Origin: Mucilaginibacter rubeus
GTDB taxonomy: Bacteria > Bacteroidota > Bacteroidia > Sphingobacteriales > Sphingobacteriaceae
Assembly (NCBI RefSeq): GCF_014643835.1
Contig: NZ_BMKD01000001.1
Location: 1 to 64,000 of the forward strand
DNA: 64,000 bases
Direction: 5' to 3'
In this document: in pieces, positions 41,867 through 51,020 of the stretch
Layout: each line of letters opens with the position of its first letter
How positions within the stretch are numbered: the first letter of the stretch is position 1
Notes under the pieces: model-generated
What the model saw: only the letters and a program-made list of their open reading frames with translations
What the model was told of the DNA's origin: nothing
The model's database searches: none
Position numbers and translations under genes: made by a program

Positions 41867-42047
41867 GTTTGCGGTATAAATGGGTTACAGCAAAAGTAAG
41901 GGCAGCTACGGCTAAAACAATAACCCAGGCATCAAGCGGGCAGTTAGCGTCGCCGTCGGCATTATCACATGGATTATCTAACTGGGCAAAACAGCTTAGG
42001 GTGGCGGCCGCAAAAACAAGAGCGGTTAAAAAGAACTTTTTTTTCAT
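41847..42047 (-). CDS. small protein with PID-CTERM-like sorting signal
   Basis: 66 residues. A signal peptide (to CFAQ) is followed by a short acidic stretch (NPCDNADGDANCPLD), then one membrane helix and a basic tail (YRKQKSLQA). The tripartite CPLD motif-helix-positive charge pattern resembles PID-CTERM/PEP-CTERM-type sorting domains in Bacteroidota. Almost no mature protein remains apart from the sorting signal. It lies 16 bases downstream of the giant T9SS gene on the same strand. The assignment is moderate. Confidence 0.65.
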   Translation of the reverse strand: MKKKFFLTALVFAAATLSCFAQLDNPCDNADGDANCPLDAWVIVLAVAALTFAVTHLYRKQKSLQA

Positions 42048-42063
42048 ATGCGCAAATCGCTTG

Positions 42064-45000
42064 TTATTGTTTTAAAAATTTACCGGTGCCAATCAACTGC
42101 TTGGTTTTGTTATCGGTAACCCTTATGATATATGTCCCGGGTACCAAACCGGTTACGTTGTTTTTCCAGTAAAGCTGTGTGATATTTACTGCCTTCAGTA
42201 TCACGCCACTGCTGTTAGTTAACTGAATATTATAGTTTGCTGAAGCGTTGGTTTGCCCTATGGTTAGGTTTAATGTTTCCGTTACAGGGTTTGGATATAT
42301 CGTAAGCAGGCTATTGCTTATGTTATTTTTTGTATTGGCATACATTAATGGCAGCTCTTTTGACAGGCTGATATCATTGTTTAAATCAGTTAACTGAACA
42401 CGGTAATTATTTAAGCCTTTTGCCGGGTTAGGGTCGGTATAAGAGTAAGTTCCCAAACCGTTCGATTTTATCACATCCAGGTTTTCCCAGGTTTTGCCGT
42501 TATCGGTGCTTCTCTGCAGTGTAAATGTGGTGTAGTTGGCCTCATTTTCAACAATCCAGGTTGTTTTAGCGCCGCCGGTTGCTTTTACTGCATTAAAATC
42601 AAGCAGCCGCAGGCCCAATTTAGGTGATTGGCGCAATATCAGCTGAAAACGTTTTTTACCAAAAGTAGCCGGGGTACTTTTATCAATATTGTAGCTGTAA
42701 ATGTTGTTGTGTTTAAGATCCAGCGAATCTTTAGTAAAGTTATCCTTAAGCCATATTTCATAAATGGCAGGTACGTTACTAAGCGCTCTTAGTTTTAATT
42801 GATATGGCCCGGATGAGGTAGCGTCAGACGTTAGGGGGATGATCTCCTGCTGTTTTTTAGGGAAAGGCCGGTGATGGATAACGGTTTTAACGCTATCGCT
42901 TGACAGGGCCGACAAGGCTATCTGTGCACCATTGGTTCCGAGGTCTTCCGCGTCTTTACTATTTTCAAAAGCCGTACTGGCGTCGTTGTTAAACGCAATA
43001 ACAATATCATCGGTATTAATGGAGTCCTTTATCATTTGCAGCCTTAATATCGGTTCGGCCAATGATGATGAAGTTTGTTGTGATGCTGCTGATTGTGCTT
43101 CGGCAGCCTTCAATATGTCCATGTCGGCAGCTGTGGCCGCCAGCTTCTGTAACCCCTTATCAGCAGGGGCACTTAATAAGGCTATCAGATTTGATGCCGT
43201 TGGTTGCGTTGTTGACTTCGCCGATTCCCTGAAAGTTAATGATTGCGAAGCTGAGGTAGCCTGTATAAAAAACGCCTGCCCGCTGGCTATCATATTACTT
43301 GCATAGCCATCGCTCGAAATACCGGGGTTAATATTGGTAGTCGTATCTGCCGTAGATATAGCAGTGGCCTTTTGCATGTAGCTGGCATACTGCTTTGTTT
43401 TTGGATTGTAAACCCATATTTTGCCCGGAGCAGATAGGGTTGCAGCCGAAGATACCTCTGAGGGGAAACCGGCCCCGTAAATTGATGATGTGGCGGAAAC
43501 GGTTGTTGTTGTGCCCCTGCGGTTAAATTTTTCCCAATTGATGGTGGCCGCGTAAGGATTTCCAACCAGGTTATATCCGTTAACCAGGCTGCCTGTAGTA
43601 TTGCTGAACAAGAGGCTGGTTGTGCCGCTGTACCAGTTGGTTACTGTAATGTTACCTGTATTTAATGTACCTGTTGCTGTTAAAGTGGTGTTGGTGGGCA
43701 CATAGCTTGCGGTTGTTGAAGTTGCAAGATCGGCGGCCGTCCTGTCTCCCCTGAAAAAGAAAAGGAAACCGTTGCCGACAGGTATGGTATGTGAGCCGTC
43801 GGTATCAAAAATATAATTTGGCGGGGAGTTGATATTGTTGATGCCCCTGAAATTACCGGCTGTAAAAGACACTTGCGAGGAGGCTATGTTTTCCCTGAAG
43901 CAGTAAATTGTGGGATTGCCCGATTTATCAAAGCCGCCCGTTGTGCCTGTAGTACCGGTTATCCATGATGAGTTTTTAAGGTAATTTACACTGATTACCT
44001 TGGCTGCTGAACCTGTATTAACAGGAGATGAAAGTAACCTGTACCCCCGGTTATATGAATTGCCACCACTTATAAAACGCTGTACGTTTACATTGCCTGT
44101 AATTGCTGTTCCGGAAGGTATAGCATCTACAGTGGCCGAACCTGTTGCATCGGAGTTTAATGTTAACACACCGCCGGCGGCAAGGGTAGCTGTACCCCCC
44201 ATACTAAGTATACCCGAGGATGATACCGCGAATTTACCCGTGCCCGACATGGTTTTTATACCGCTGCCATTAACAGTAACATTATTGAATTTTGTGCCGT
44301 TGGTGCTGTTGTCTGTAAGAGATTGAGCGCCTGCTTTACTAAAGAACACGGTCCCGGTACCTGCCGTAAATGTACCTGTATTGGTGTAATCGCCATTGAA
44401 AGTTAGTGTGCCCGAACCGCCTGTAATAACAGCGCTGTTAGTAGCGTTACCAGTAATGCTAATATTGCCCGAACCCTGGGTTACGTTTGCTGAATTGGTC
44501 CAGGTTCCTGTAATGGTTATAACGGGGTTGTTCGTGTTAAGGTCTATTGCACCACCGCTTGTGATCCAGTTTCCGCTTACGGTTAGCGCGCCTCCGTCGA
44601 CAGTTTTGGCTGCTGCCCCTGATAAGGTAAGGTTATCATAGTTGGATGGGTTTGTACCTATAAAGCTGTCATTAGTAGCGTATATTGTTTGCGTGCCGGA
44701 GGTAGCTGCGTAGTTAACGAGTCCGGTGCCGGTGCCGCCGGTGGTGAAATCGATAGTGCCACCTGTAGCAGCACTTATTGGGGTATTACCTGTTAAAGTT
44801 AATGTGGAGGCGCCGGTACCGGTATCCATATCAACTAATGCGGCGTTGGTTACAGTTACTATACCATCATTCCTGTTTACATAGTTTGAATTGGTGGTGG
44901 CTATGTTGCTTGCAGTTAATGATCCGGAATTTAGATGAAATGCCGCATTATTTACCGAATAGTTTTGCAGGAACCCCAAGGCGTAATAGCCAATTGCCGA

Positions 45001-46761
45001 CGAGGTAGTATTTAACGATAACGAATTGGTGATATTAAATACAGGGACTGTGGTATTGATGGTAGTGGTATTTGATGTTGGCGAGGTAAATATGTTTGGC
45101 GCCGGTGGTGTTGTATTATCGCCCACTATAAATGAGTTGCAGCTTAATGTTGCATTCCCTGTACCTGTAATGGTTGTTGTTACATCACCGCTGCTGCTGT
45201 TGTGGTTTTGTGTGATGGCGCCGTTTACTGTAAGCGAATAGGTGTTATTGATGGTTAAGGTAATTGACGGAGACCCGAATAGGGTGCTGGTTAAAGGGCC
45301 AAATACCATGGATGCTATGCTGGGTACGCTACTTTGAACAATAGGCTGGTTTTTAAATGAAACAACGCCTATGCGTGCCACATTGGTGGAAGTTGGCACC
45401 GTTGCGGGGCTCCAGTTACCGGTATTGTTCCAGTTATTGTCTGAAGCGCCTGTCCAGTCAATTGCATTTGCAAAAGTTATGATATTACCATTTGACGAGG
45501 GTCCCGTATAAGTAATGGCCGAGCTGTTTCCATTCCCCGTAAGGGTATTAATGCTGGTGACGGTAATGGTGCCTGTAGGGCTGCCACCATAATTGAGCTG
45601 GCTTTTTACCGTACCTGTATAAAAATAATAGCCGGGGACAGAGTAGGATCCATCTGTATTGCCCGAGCTTGAGATAAGGTCGCCCACACTATAATCTTGT
45701 ATAGCGTTACCGGTGTACGTTACTGAACTTATCAATGCATCAGATGAGGTAGAATAATACGAATCATCTGATCGGTATAAGCTCCCTGAACTATTGAAAT
45801 AGGCCTCGAACCCTGCACCGGATGTGTTCATTACCAGTTGGTTAATAACAAAGTTGCCCCTTGATATTATTTTGAGGCCATAGAGGATTACACTTTCGCT
45901 TTCATAATAAGCAGGTTGCGTTACATTATTAGCTGTTCCGTTTGCCCCTGTGGTGGTAAATTGAAGCACACGGGTATACATATCAAAATTATCCCATTGG
46001 AAGCGACCGGCAGTAGTACATGTTGATTCGAGATAGGAATAATAGTATGTGCTGTAGCTGCCGCCCGTTGTGCTTGTGCTTGACGCAACAAGGGTTTTAG
46101 CTGTGGTCATGCCTGCTACAAAAACATCTTTAAAAATTGCCCAGCGGCCATCTTTCAAACGTTGCACTTTGATCATGTACGTTTGCTGATCATTGGCCAT
46201 TGTAGCGTTAAGGAGCTCGTTATAATGGCCTGAAAAAGTGCCATTGTCATACCTGTACCGCAAGCTAAGTGTAGTACCCGTGTGTGTTATGTAAATACCC
46301 TGCATATTATTGGTGGTATAGCCATTGGCAATAAGCCAATAACGCCAGGTATTGTTACCAACAGCCATCACGTCAGGATCAGAGGGGCCTGTACTACTGT
46401 TGTTTTTATAAATGAAGTTCCACTCAAAATCATTAGCGGTAAGATCTACGCTCCCTGATGTGCCGCTTCCGACAAAATCCCACCTGATGGCGCTTATCGC
46501 GTTGGTGGCCGGTACTGCCGATCTCAGGCTTACCGAGCCGTTTAAAGGACTTGTAGTTGATGCATCTATGGTAACCGGGGAACTTGTGCGGGTGGCATTA
46601 CCAACCCCGGTTGCTCCTAATGATGTTATAGTACCGGCAGAGGAAGTTTCAAAGTTATTGTAATAGTAGGTAAGGTTATCGCTGGTTTCCTGGGCCGCAG
46701 CTGCACTGATCAGGCATAGCAGATATCCGGTAAATAAAACGCAGCGTAATTGTGTTTTCAA
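42064..46761 (-). CDS. giant secreted T9SS protein, hemagglutinin-like repeats
   Basis: 1565 residues from a TTG at 46761, or 1588 from a TTG at 46830. No ATG lies near the 5' end. The TTG at 46761 gives a good signal peptide (KTQLRCVLF... to AAAAQE). The first 270 residues are possibly lectin-like. Then come Thr/Ser/Gly/Asn-rich beta-helix-like repeats (WTGASDNNWNNTGNW, GTFTAGTGTVFFS). Later domains are less repetitive. The last about 75 residues form a T9SS type A sorting domain (IYPNPVTETLNL ... GTYIIRV). It should be exported through the T9SS and possibly anchored at the surface. Confidence 0.88.
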   Translation of the reverse strand: MKTQLRCVLFTGYLLCLISAAAAQETSDNLTYYYNNFETSSAGTITSLGATGVGNATRTSSPVTIDASTTSPLNGSVSLRSAVPATNAISAIRWDFVGSGTSGSVDLTANDFEWNFIYKNNSSTGPSDPDVMAVGNNTWRYWLIANGYTTNNMQGIYITHTGTTLSLRYRYDNGTFSGHYNELLNATMANDQQTYMIKVQRLKDGRWAIFKDVFVAGMTTAKTLVASSTSTTGGSYSTYYYSYLESTCTTAGRFQWDNFDMYTRVLQFTTTGANGTANNVTQPAYYESESVILYGLKIISRGNFVINQLVMNTSGAGFEAYFNSSGSLYRSDDSYYSTSSDALISSVTYTGNAIQDYSVGDLISSSGNTDGSYSVPGYYFYTGTVKSQLNYGGSPTGTITVTSINTLTGNGNSSAITYTGPSSNGNIITFANAIDWTGASDNNWNNTGNWSPATVPTSTNVARIGVVSFKNQPIVQSSVPSIASMVFGPLTSTLFGSPSITLTINNTYSLTVNGAITQNHNSSSGDVTTTITGTGNATLSCNSFIVGDNTTPPAPNIFTSPTSNTTTINTTVPVFNITNSLSLNTTSSAIGYYALGFLQNYSVNNAAFHLNSGSLTASNIATTNSNYVNRNDGIVTVTNAALVDMDTGTGASTLTLTGNTPISAATGGTIDFTTGGTGTGLVNYAATSGTQTIYATNDSFIGTNPSNYDNLTLSGAAAKTVDGGALTVSGNWITSGGAIDLNTNNPVITITGTWTNSANVTQGSGNISITGNATNSAVITGGSGTLTFNGDYTNTGTFTAGTGTVFFSKAGAQSLTDNSTNGTKFNNVTVNGSGIKTMSGTGKFAVSSSGILSMGGTATLAAGGVLTLNSDATGSATVDAIPSGTAITGNVNVQRFISGGNSYNRGYRLLSSPVNTGSAAKVISVNYLKNSSWITGTTGTTGGFDKSGNPTIYCFRENIASSQVSFTAGNFRGINNINSPPNYIFDTDGSHTIPVGNGFLFFFRGDRTAADLATSTTASYVPTNTTLTATGTLNTGNITVTNWYSGTTSLLFSNTTGSLVNGYNLVGNPYAATINWEKFNRRGTTTTVSATSSIYGAGFPSEVSSAATLSAPGKIWVYNPKTKQYASYMQKATAISTADTTTNINPGISSDGYASNMIASGQAFFIQATSASQSLTFRESAKSTTQPTASNLIALLSAPADKGLQKLAATAADMDILKAAEAQSAASQQTSSSLAEPILRLQMIKDSINTDDIVIAFNNDASTAFENSKDAEDLGTNGAQIALSALSSDSVKTVIHHRPFPKKQQEIIPLTSDATSSGPYQLKLRALSNVPAIYEIWLKDNFTKDSLDLKHNNIYSYNIDKSTPATFGKKRFQLILRQSPKLGLRLLDFNAVKATGGAKTTWIVENEANYTTFTLQRSTDNGKTWENLDVIKSNGLGTYSYTDPNPAKGLNNYRVQLTDLNNDISLSKELPLMYANTKNNISNSLLTIYPNPVTETLNLTIGQTNASANYNIQLTNSSGVILKAVNITQLYWKNNVTGLVPGTYIIRVTDNKTKQLIGTGKFLKQ

Positions 46762-47391
46762 ATTAATAGGGTTTCGGGCAAATAATGTCAATAATGATGC
46801 TGATTCAATGAAAACGGAATTAAAGTACAAATTTCAACTCAAATATGGGTTTGTGTTGCCAATGGCATCAGTCCTGATGTCTTTTATTGAAAAAATGGAA
46901 AATTTGAAGAAATTAATTATTGATTATTGTTTACACACTTTGGGGAATATTTTCTACTATGCTTTTAATCAATAAGCAGGCTGTTAACTTACAGTAAGGG
47001 CTAATTAATCACTGCGCAACGATAAATATTTCAAAATATTCCTGTTAGGAGTGAGGATTTTGGTTTCCGGTAAAAAACTGTTCAGGTTTGATCGGGGGGT
47101 ATGTGTCTTTAACAATCATCACCATTAACAATTAGTCAACTGAAGTTAATGTGACGATGACTATACGCTACATGGGGTGTTTCAGAGCGGCGTCGGATAA
47201 GTGTTCAATTTTAAAAAAAACGGGTGTTCAACTTTTTGTAGTACGGAATTGTAATGTTCTGATTATCAATGCATATTTGTTCAATCTGTATTTTATATAA
47301 AATGTAAGTGGTTGATAATCAGTGTTTGTTTGTTTTGAAAAATACACCAGGTGTTCCACATTAAAAAATTGAACACCTGGCGTTATATGCT
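46762..47391. other. about 560-630 base intergenic region
   Basis: Between the T9SS gene and the M1 peptidase gene, both on the minus strand. AT-rich, with GTGTTCAA repeated (47201, 47224) and its reverse complement at 47369. A perfect 11-bp inverted repeat (CTGATTATCAA, 47259-47269, with TTGATAATCAG, 47312-47322, 42-base loop) is present. A terminator for the M1 gene is at 47347-47380. No clear -7 element for the T9SS gene is seen. Confidence 0.6.
47347..47380 (-). terminator. hairpin terminator of the M1 peptidase gene
   Basis: A 10-bp perfect stem (CCAGGTGTTC, 47347-47356, with GAACACCTGG, 47371-47380) lies 11 bases after the stop. On the minus strand it is followed by TGTATTTTTC. Confidence 0.7.
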
Positions 47392-49377
47392 TTATTTAAT
47401 CTTTTGGCTGTTATTGCCGCGGTTAAGATCAGGCAGGGCGTTGTCGGGATCAATGGTCACCGATTCAGCTTCCTGTGTAGTAGGCAGTGTATAGGTGATT
47501 TGCCCGGATTGCAGCCAGGTTTCAACCGGCAGGTAAAAGCGTTTCTTACTGCCATCTTTAAATTTAACCTCAACAGTAAACGGCATGGGCAACTGCTCTT
47601 TGTTTACTGCTTTGATGGTGATACCTTTGGATGCATCTTTACCTGCATATTTTGCGTCGATAAGCGCTATATCAACCAGCCAGTTATTATAAAACCAGCC
47701 CTTCCAAAACCAGGAAAGGTCTTCGCCGGCTCCATTCTCCATCGAACGGAAAAAATCATCAGGCTGTGGGTGTTTGTAAGCCCACTGGTTAATGTAGTTT
47801 TTAAAGGCATAGTCAAACCTGTCTTTCCCTAAAATTTGCTCGCGGAGCAATACCAGGCCAAAGGCCGGCTTATAGTAGGTAAGCGGATGGCGGTATTTTT
47901 CGGGGATGGCATCAGGAGCCGTCATAATACTTGGCGATTGCGGATCAAGCAATGATGGGATAATTTCATCGGCAGGGTTGCCACCGCCGGGAGCATACTC
48001 ACTATCACGTTTGGGGGCATATTCGCCTTTATTAAAGGCGTCGGAAGCATATATATCGATAAAGGTGTTAAGGCCTTCATCCATCCAGGCATAACGGCGC
48101 TCGTTTGATCCTACAATCATCGGGAACCAGTTATGGCCTATCTCGTGGGCTGTTACCCAGTAAAGCACGCTGCCTTTATCGGTAATGCCATCAAACACAA
48201 TGCCCGGGTATTCCATACCGCCAGCAATACCGGCCTCATTAATGGCTACCGGGTAAGGGTATACAAACCATTTTTCAGAAAAATATTCTATGGACTTTTT
48301 GAGATATTCGGTAGCCCGGCCCCAGGCATCGTTACCATAGCTTTCGGCCGGGTAAACGCTCATTGCCAATGATTTTTTACCACCGGGCAGGTTCACCCTC
48401 GCTGCATCCCATATGTAAGCTTTTGATGCACCAAAGGCAACGTCACGGGTATTGAGCATTTTGAAATGCCAGGTGAGGGTGCCCTTGTTAACCGGGCGAC
48501 TGGCCGGATCATTAACTTCGGCCAAATCACGGACCATGATGGTTTTATCACTGTTGCGGGCTTGATCTAAGCGGGCTATTTGTTTAGCGGTCAAAACCTC
48601 CTTTGGGTTAAGTAATTCGCCTGAGCCTGCTACGATCATATCCCATGGTACGGTTACCTGGTAATCGATATCGCCGTAATCTAAATAAAACTCACCACTG
48701 CCCAAAAATGGCAGGGTGTCCCAGCCGTGGCTGTCGTCATAAACACACATCCGGGGAAACCACTGCGCAATTTCGTAGATCTTGCCATTTTTGGTATCGC
48801 AATAATCAGTACGGCCTCCAAAGGCACCGGGAATGGTATAATGATAATTGATGCGCAACTTTATTGCACCTTTTTGCAGCGGATGTGCAAGGCGCACCTG
48901 CATGCGGGCGTCAGTAATTACATAAGGTACAGGTTTAACCACATCACCATTATCAACCGATACGGATTCTATCTGATAGCCGCTGGTATGCTGGTCGGCG
49001 CTGGGCGCATGGTCTGTGAAAAAGTTAGAGCGGGCATCCTGTTTATAAGTATTTTGATCAAGCTGCAGCCAAAGGTATGGCAATGCATCCGGGCTGTTAT
49101 TGGTATAGTTAATCACCACAGTACCGCTGATTGTTTTCTTTACGGTATCCAGGGTAACTTTCAGGTTATAGTCTGCCCGGTTTTGCCAGTACTTTGGTCC
49201 GGGCGCGCCACTGGCCGAATGGAAATCGTTACCTTTTTCGGTATAAAACATAGGCGAGAAGGCCTCCGCCGGGTTATAGTTTGACGACGTATCGTTTGGA
49301 TTGAGTTTCCTTTTTTGCGCGAATGCGCCGAGTGCTAAAACCGACAGTAAACCAATGCCGATAAATTTTAATTTCAT
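47392..49377 (-). CDS. M1-family zinc metallopeptidase (aminopeptidase-like)
   Basis: 661 residues with a signal peptide (to AFAQK). The zinc site is HEIGH (411-415) with the distal ligand E434 in WMDEGLN, and the exopeptidase motif is GGMEYPG (386-392), a variant of GxMEN. Domain order: N-terminal saddle-like beta domain (about 70-280), thermolysin-like catalytic domain (about 330-570), C-terminal region. Likely periplasmic or secreted, removing N-terminal residues from peptides. It is transcribed alone with its own terminator. Confidence 0.94.
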   Translation of the reverse strand: MKLKFIGIGLLSVLALGAFAQKRKLNPNDTSSNYNPAEAFSPMFYTEKGNDFHSASGAPGPKYWQNRADYNLKVTLDTVKKTISGTVVINYTNNSPDALPYLWLQLDQNTYKQDARSNFFTDHAPSADQHTSGYQIESVSVDNGDVVKPVPYVITDARMQVRLAHPLQKGAIKLRINYHYTIPGAFGGRTDYCDTKNGKIYEIAQWFPRMCVYDDSHGWDTLPFLGSGEFYLDYGDIDYQVTVPWDMIVAGSGELLNPKEVLTAKQIARLDQARNSDKTIMVRDLAEVNDPASRPVNKGTLTWHFKMLNTRDVAFGASKAYIWDAARVNLPGGKKSLAMSVYPAESYGNDAWGRATEYLKKSIEYFSEKWFVYPYPVAINEAGIAGGMEYPGIVFDGITDKGSVLYWVTAHEIGHNWFPMIVGSNERRYAWMDEGLNTFIDIYASDAFNKGEYAPKRDSEYAPGGGNPADEIIPSLLDPQSPSIMTAPDAIPEKYRHPLTYYKPAFGLVLLREQILGKDRFDYAFKNYINQWAYKHPQPDDFFRSMENGAGEDLSWFWKGWFYNNWLVDIALIDAKYAGKDASKGITIKAVNKEQLPMPFTVEVKFKDGSKKRFYLPVETWLQSGQITYTLPTTQEAESVTIDPDNALPDLNRGNNSQKIK

Positions 49378-49537
49378 GGTGTGTATTTAAGCACCCAATA
49401 TACAAAGGATGGCCGGAAAACAGTTTGTTAAAAAAGTTTTAAATAATTATGGAATTTTATGCCGGGTAGCATCATTATAATAAACTACTTAATCACCCGG
49501 ATGAATTAATATATTTATCAATTAAAACGTTGGTATA

Positions 49538-50245
49538 ATGTCTATTCAACAAATCAGCATACCTAAGCCCTGCCACGAGCAATGGTCACAGATGGTACCC
49601 GCTAACAGCGGTCGTTATTGTTATCACTGCTGCAAAACGGTTATCGATTTTACGGTAATGAGCAATGACGAGATCATTAAACTTCTTGCGGCAAAGGATA
49701 ATGTTTGCGGCAGATTTGGCCAAATGCAGCTGATTGAAATTAATGCGGGTATTGGCGCAAATAAAAAGCGATCCTTATCATGGATTGGTATCCTGACAGC
49801 TGCAATAATAAGCTTAACCCGGCTTGAAAAAGCTGAAGCCAAAACCAGGCACAGCCTTGAGCAGGGAGAGTTTCAACGTAAAAGCAATTTGCTCATACCT
49901 GTGCCTACCGGTGTTCAAATATTAGTAAAAGGCCTTGTAACCGAAAAAGGGACTAATGTTCCGATTCCCGGCGCTACAGTCCGTTGTAAAAACGGTGAAA
50001 GTGCAAGCACTGATGTTGATGGCGAATTTAAGTTTTTGGAACTTTCGGAGACAGATACCCTTGTTGTTGGCTTTATCGGTTTTAAGACACAGGAAATAAG
50101 GCTTGCCGACATAGCTGACAGGTCGCAAATAAAAATAGAATTAGAGCCGGAACCGCTAACTGAACAATTTGTTGTGGTAGGAGGTGTATTTGTGCGCCAT
50201 TCTTTTATTCATCGCCTGTGGCATAAAATAAAAAACATATTTTAG
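49538..50245 (+). CDS. membrane protein with Cys-rich N-terminal module and CarboxypepD_reg domain
   Basis: 235 residues. A conserved-looking N-terminal module (1-60) reads PCHEQWSQM, GRYCYHCCKTVIDFT and VCGRF, with C12, C28, C31, C32 and C57 as possible metal or thiol ligands. A membrane helix follows (about 82-97), then a CarboxypepD_reg-like beta-sandwich (about 125-200; GLVTEKGTNVPIPGATV). Topology suggests the Cys module is cytosolic and the sandwich periplasmic. I have seen this arrangement in Bacteroidota proteins but know no function. Confidence 0.75.
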   Translation: MSIQQISIPKPCHEQWSQMVPANSGRYCYHCCKTVIDFTVMSNDEIIKLLAAKDNVCGRFGQMQLIEINAGIGANKKRSLSWIGILTAAIISLTRLEKAEAKTRHSLEQGEFQRKSNLLIPVPTGVQILVKGLVTEKGTNVPIPGATVRCKNGESASTDVDGEFKFLELSETDTLVVGFIGFKTQEIRLADIADRSQIKIELEPEPLTEQFVVVGGVFVRHSFIHRLWHKIKNIF

Positions 50246-50267
50246 GGCTTTATTATAAAAGCTAAAC

Positions 50268-51020
50268 TTGCACTTTCCTGTAAATATACCTTTAGGCCGG
50301 TCATCCATCCCCGTACATTTTATTTGCGAGACACTCGCGTACTTTTTAGGTTACCGGTATTATGCCTGGTTACGCAAACATTCGGCCGATAAGATCAGTA
50401 CTGAACACAGGCTCATCATCTTTATAGGTGCGGCGGCAGGCGCATTTATCGGTTCGCACCTGGTAGGGATCTTTGAAAATCCACCTTTGCTGTTTTCGCA
50501 TTTCAATATCATCTATATTATGGGCAATAAAACCATAGTGGGCGGTATGCTTGGCGGGTTGATAGGAGTTGAGCTTACCAAGAAGCGGTTAGGTGTAACC
50601 ATGTCATCCGGCGATCTGATGGTTTATCCGCTCATCCTGGCTATGGTTATAGGCCGTACCGGGTGCTTTTTGGCCGGACTGGAGGATGGTACTTATGGCA
50701 TAGCCTCCAACCTGCCATGGGCTATTGATTTTGGCGATGGTATCCACAGGCATCCTACCAATTTGTATGAAATTGTGTTTTGGTTAATGCTTTGGATCGC
50801 GTTGAAACTCATTGAACAAAGCCGCCACTTTGCTGATGGTGCAAGGTTTAAAGTGTTTATGGTAAGCTACCTCGTTTTTAGGTTACTGGTTGAATTTATC
50901 AAGCCCGATTATTTTTTCAGTTTTGGCTTATCGGTAATTCAGTTAGTTTCTATCGCCGGTATTTTGTATTATTATAAAGTATTTTTATCTCCTAAAAAGC
51001 TGTTTGTAAACCATGCCTGA
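50268..51020 (+). CDS. divergent Lgt-like (prolipoprotein diacylglyceryl transferase family) protein
   Basis: 250 residues, seven or so membrane helices, starting at a TTG. Lgt hallmarks: HPTNLYE (162-168), a GGMLGGLIG motif and GRTGCFLAG (R130). Two differences from working Lgt: the His of the canonical GGMSFHGGL loop is missing (here GGMLGGL), and the Asn of GRxGNF is Cys133. So it is probably a diverged member using PG-like lipids in another reaction rather than the housekeeping Lgt. Its stop overlaps the radical SAM start by 8 bases, indicating coupled translation. Confidence 0.82.
   Translation: MHFPVNIPLGRSSIPVHFICETLAYFLGYRYYAWLRKHSADKISTEHRLIIFIGAAAGAFIGSHLVGIFENPPLLFSHFNIIYIMGNKTIVGGMLGGLIGVELTKKRLGVTMSSGDLMVYPLILAMVIGRTGCFLAGLEDGTYGIASNLPWAIDFGDGIHRHPTNLYEIVFWLMLWIALKLIEQSRHFADGARFKVFMVSYLVFRLLVEFIKPDYFFSFGLSVIQLVSIAGILYYYKVFLSPKKLFVNHA

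Noticed and set aside
42932-45241. Several plus-strand open frames opposite the giant T9SS gene
   Set aside because: The low-complexity Thr/Ser/Gly codons of the true gene keep the antisense frames open; the translations are Val/Ala/Pro-rich without domains.
48727-49284. Long plus-strand open frame (185 codons) opposite the M1 peptidase gene
   Set aside because: It lies antisense to a well-supported gene with intact motifs and has no recognisable domain of its own.
50268-51020. Calling the Lgt-like gene the housekeeping prolipoprotein diacylglyceryl transferase
   Set aside because: The loop histidine and the Asn of GRxGN are replaced, and the gene is tied to a radical SAM operon, so only family membership is claimed.
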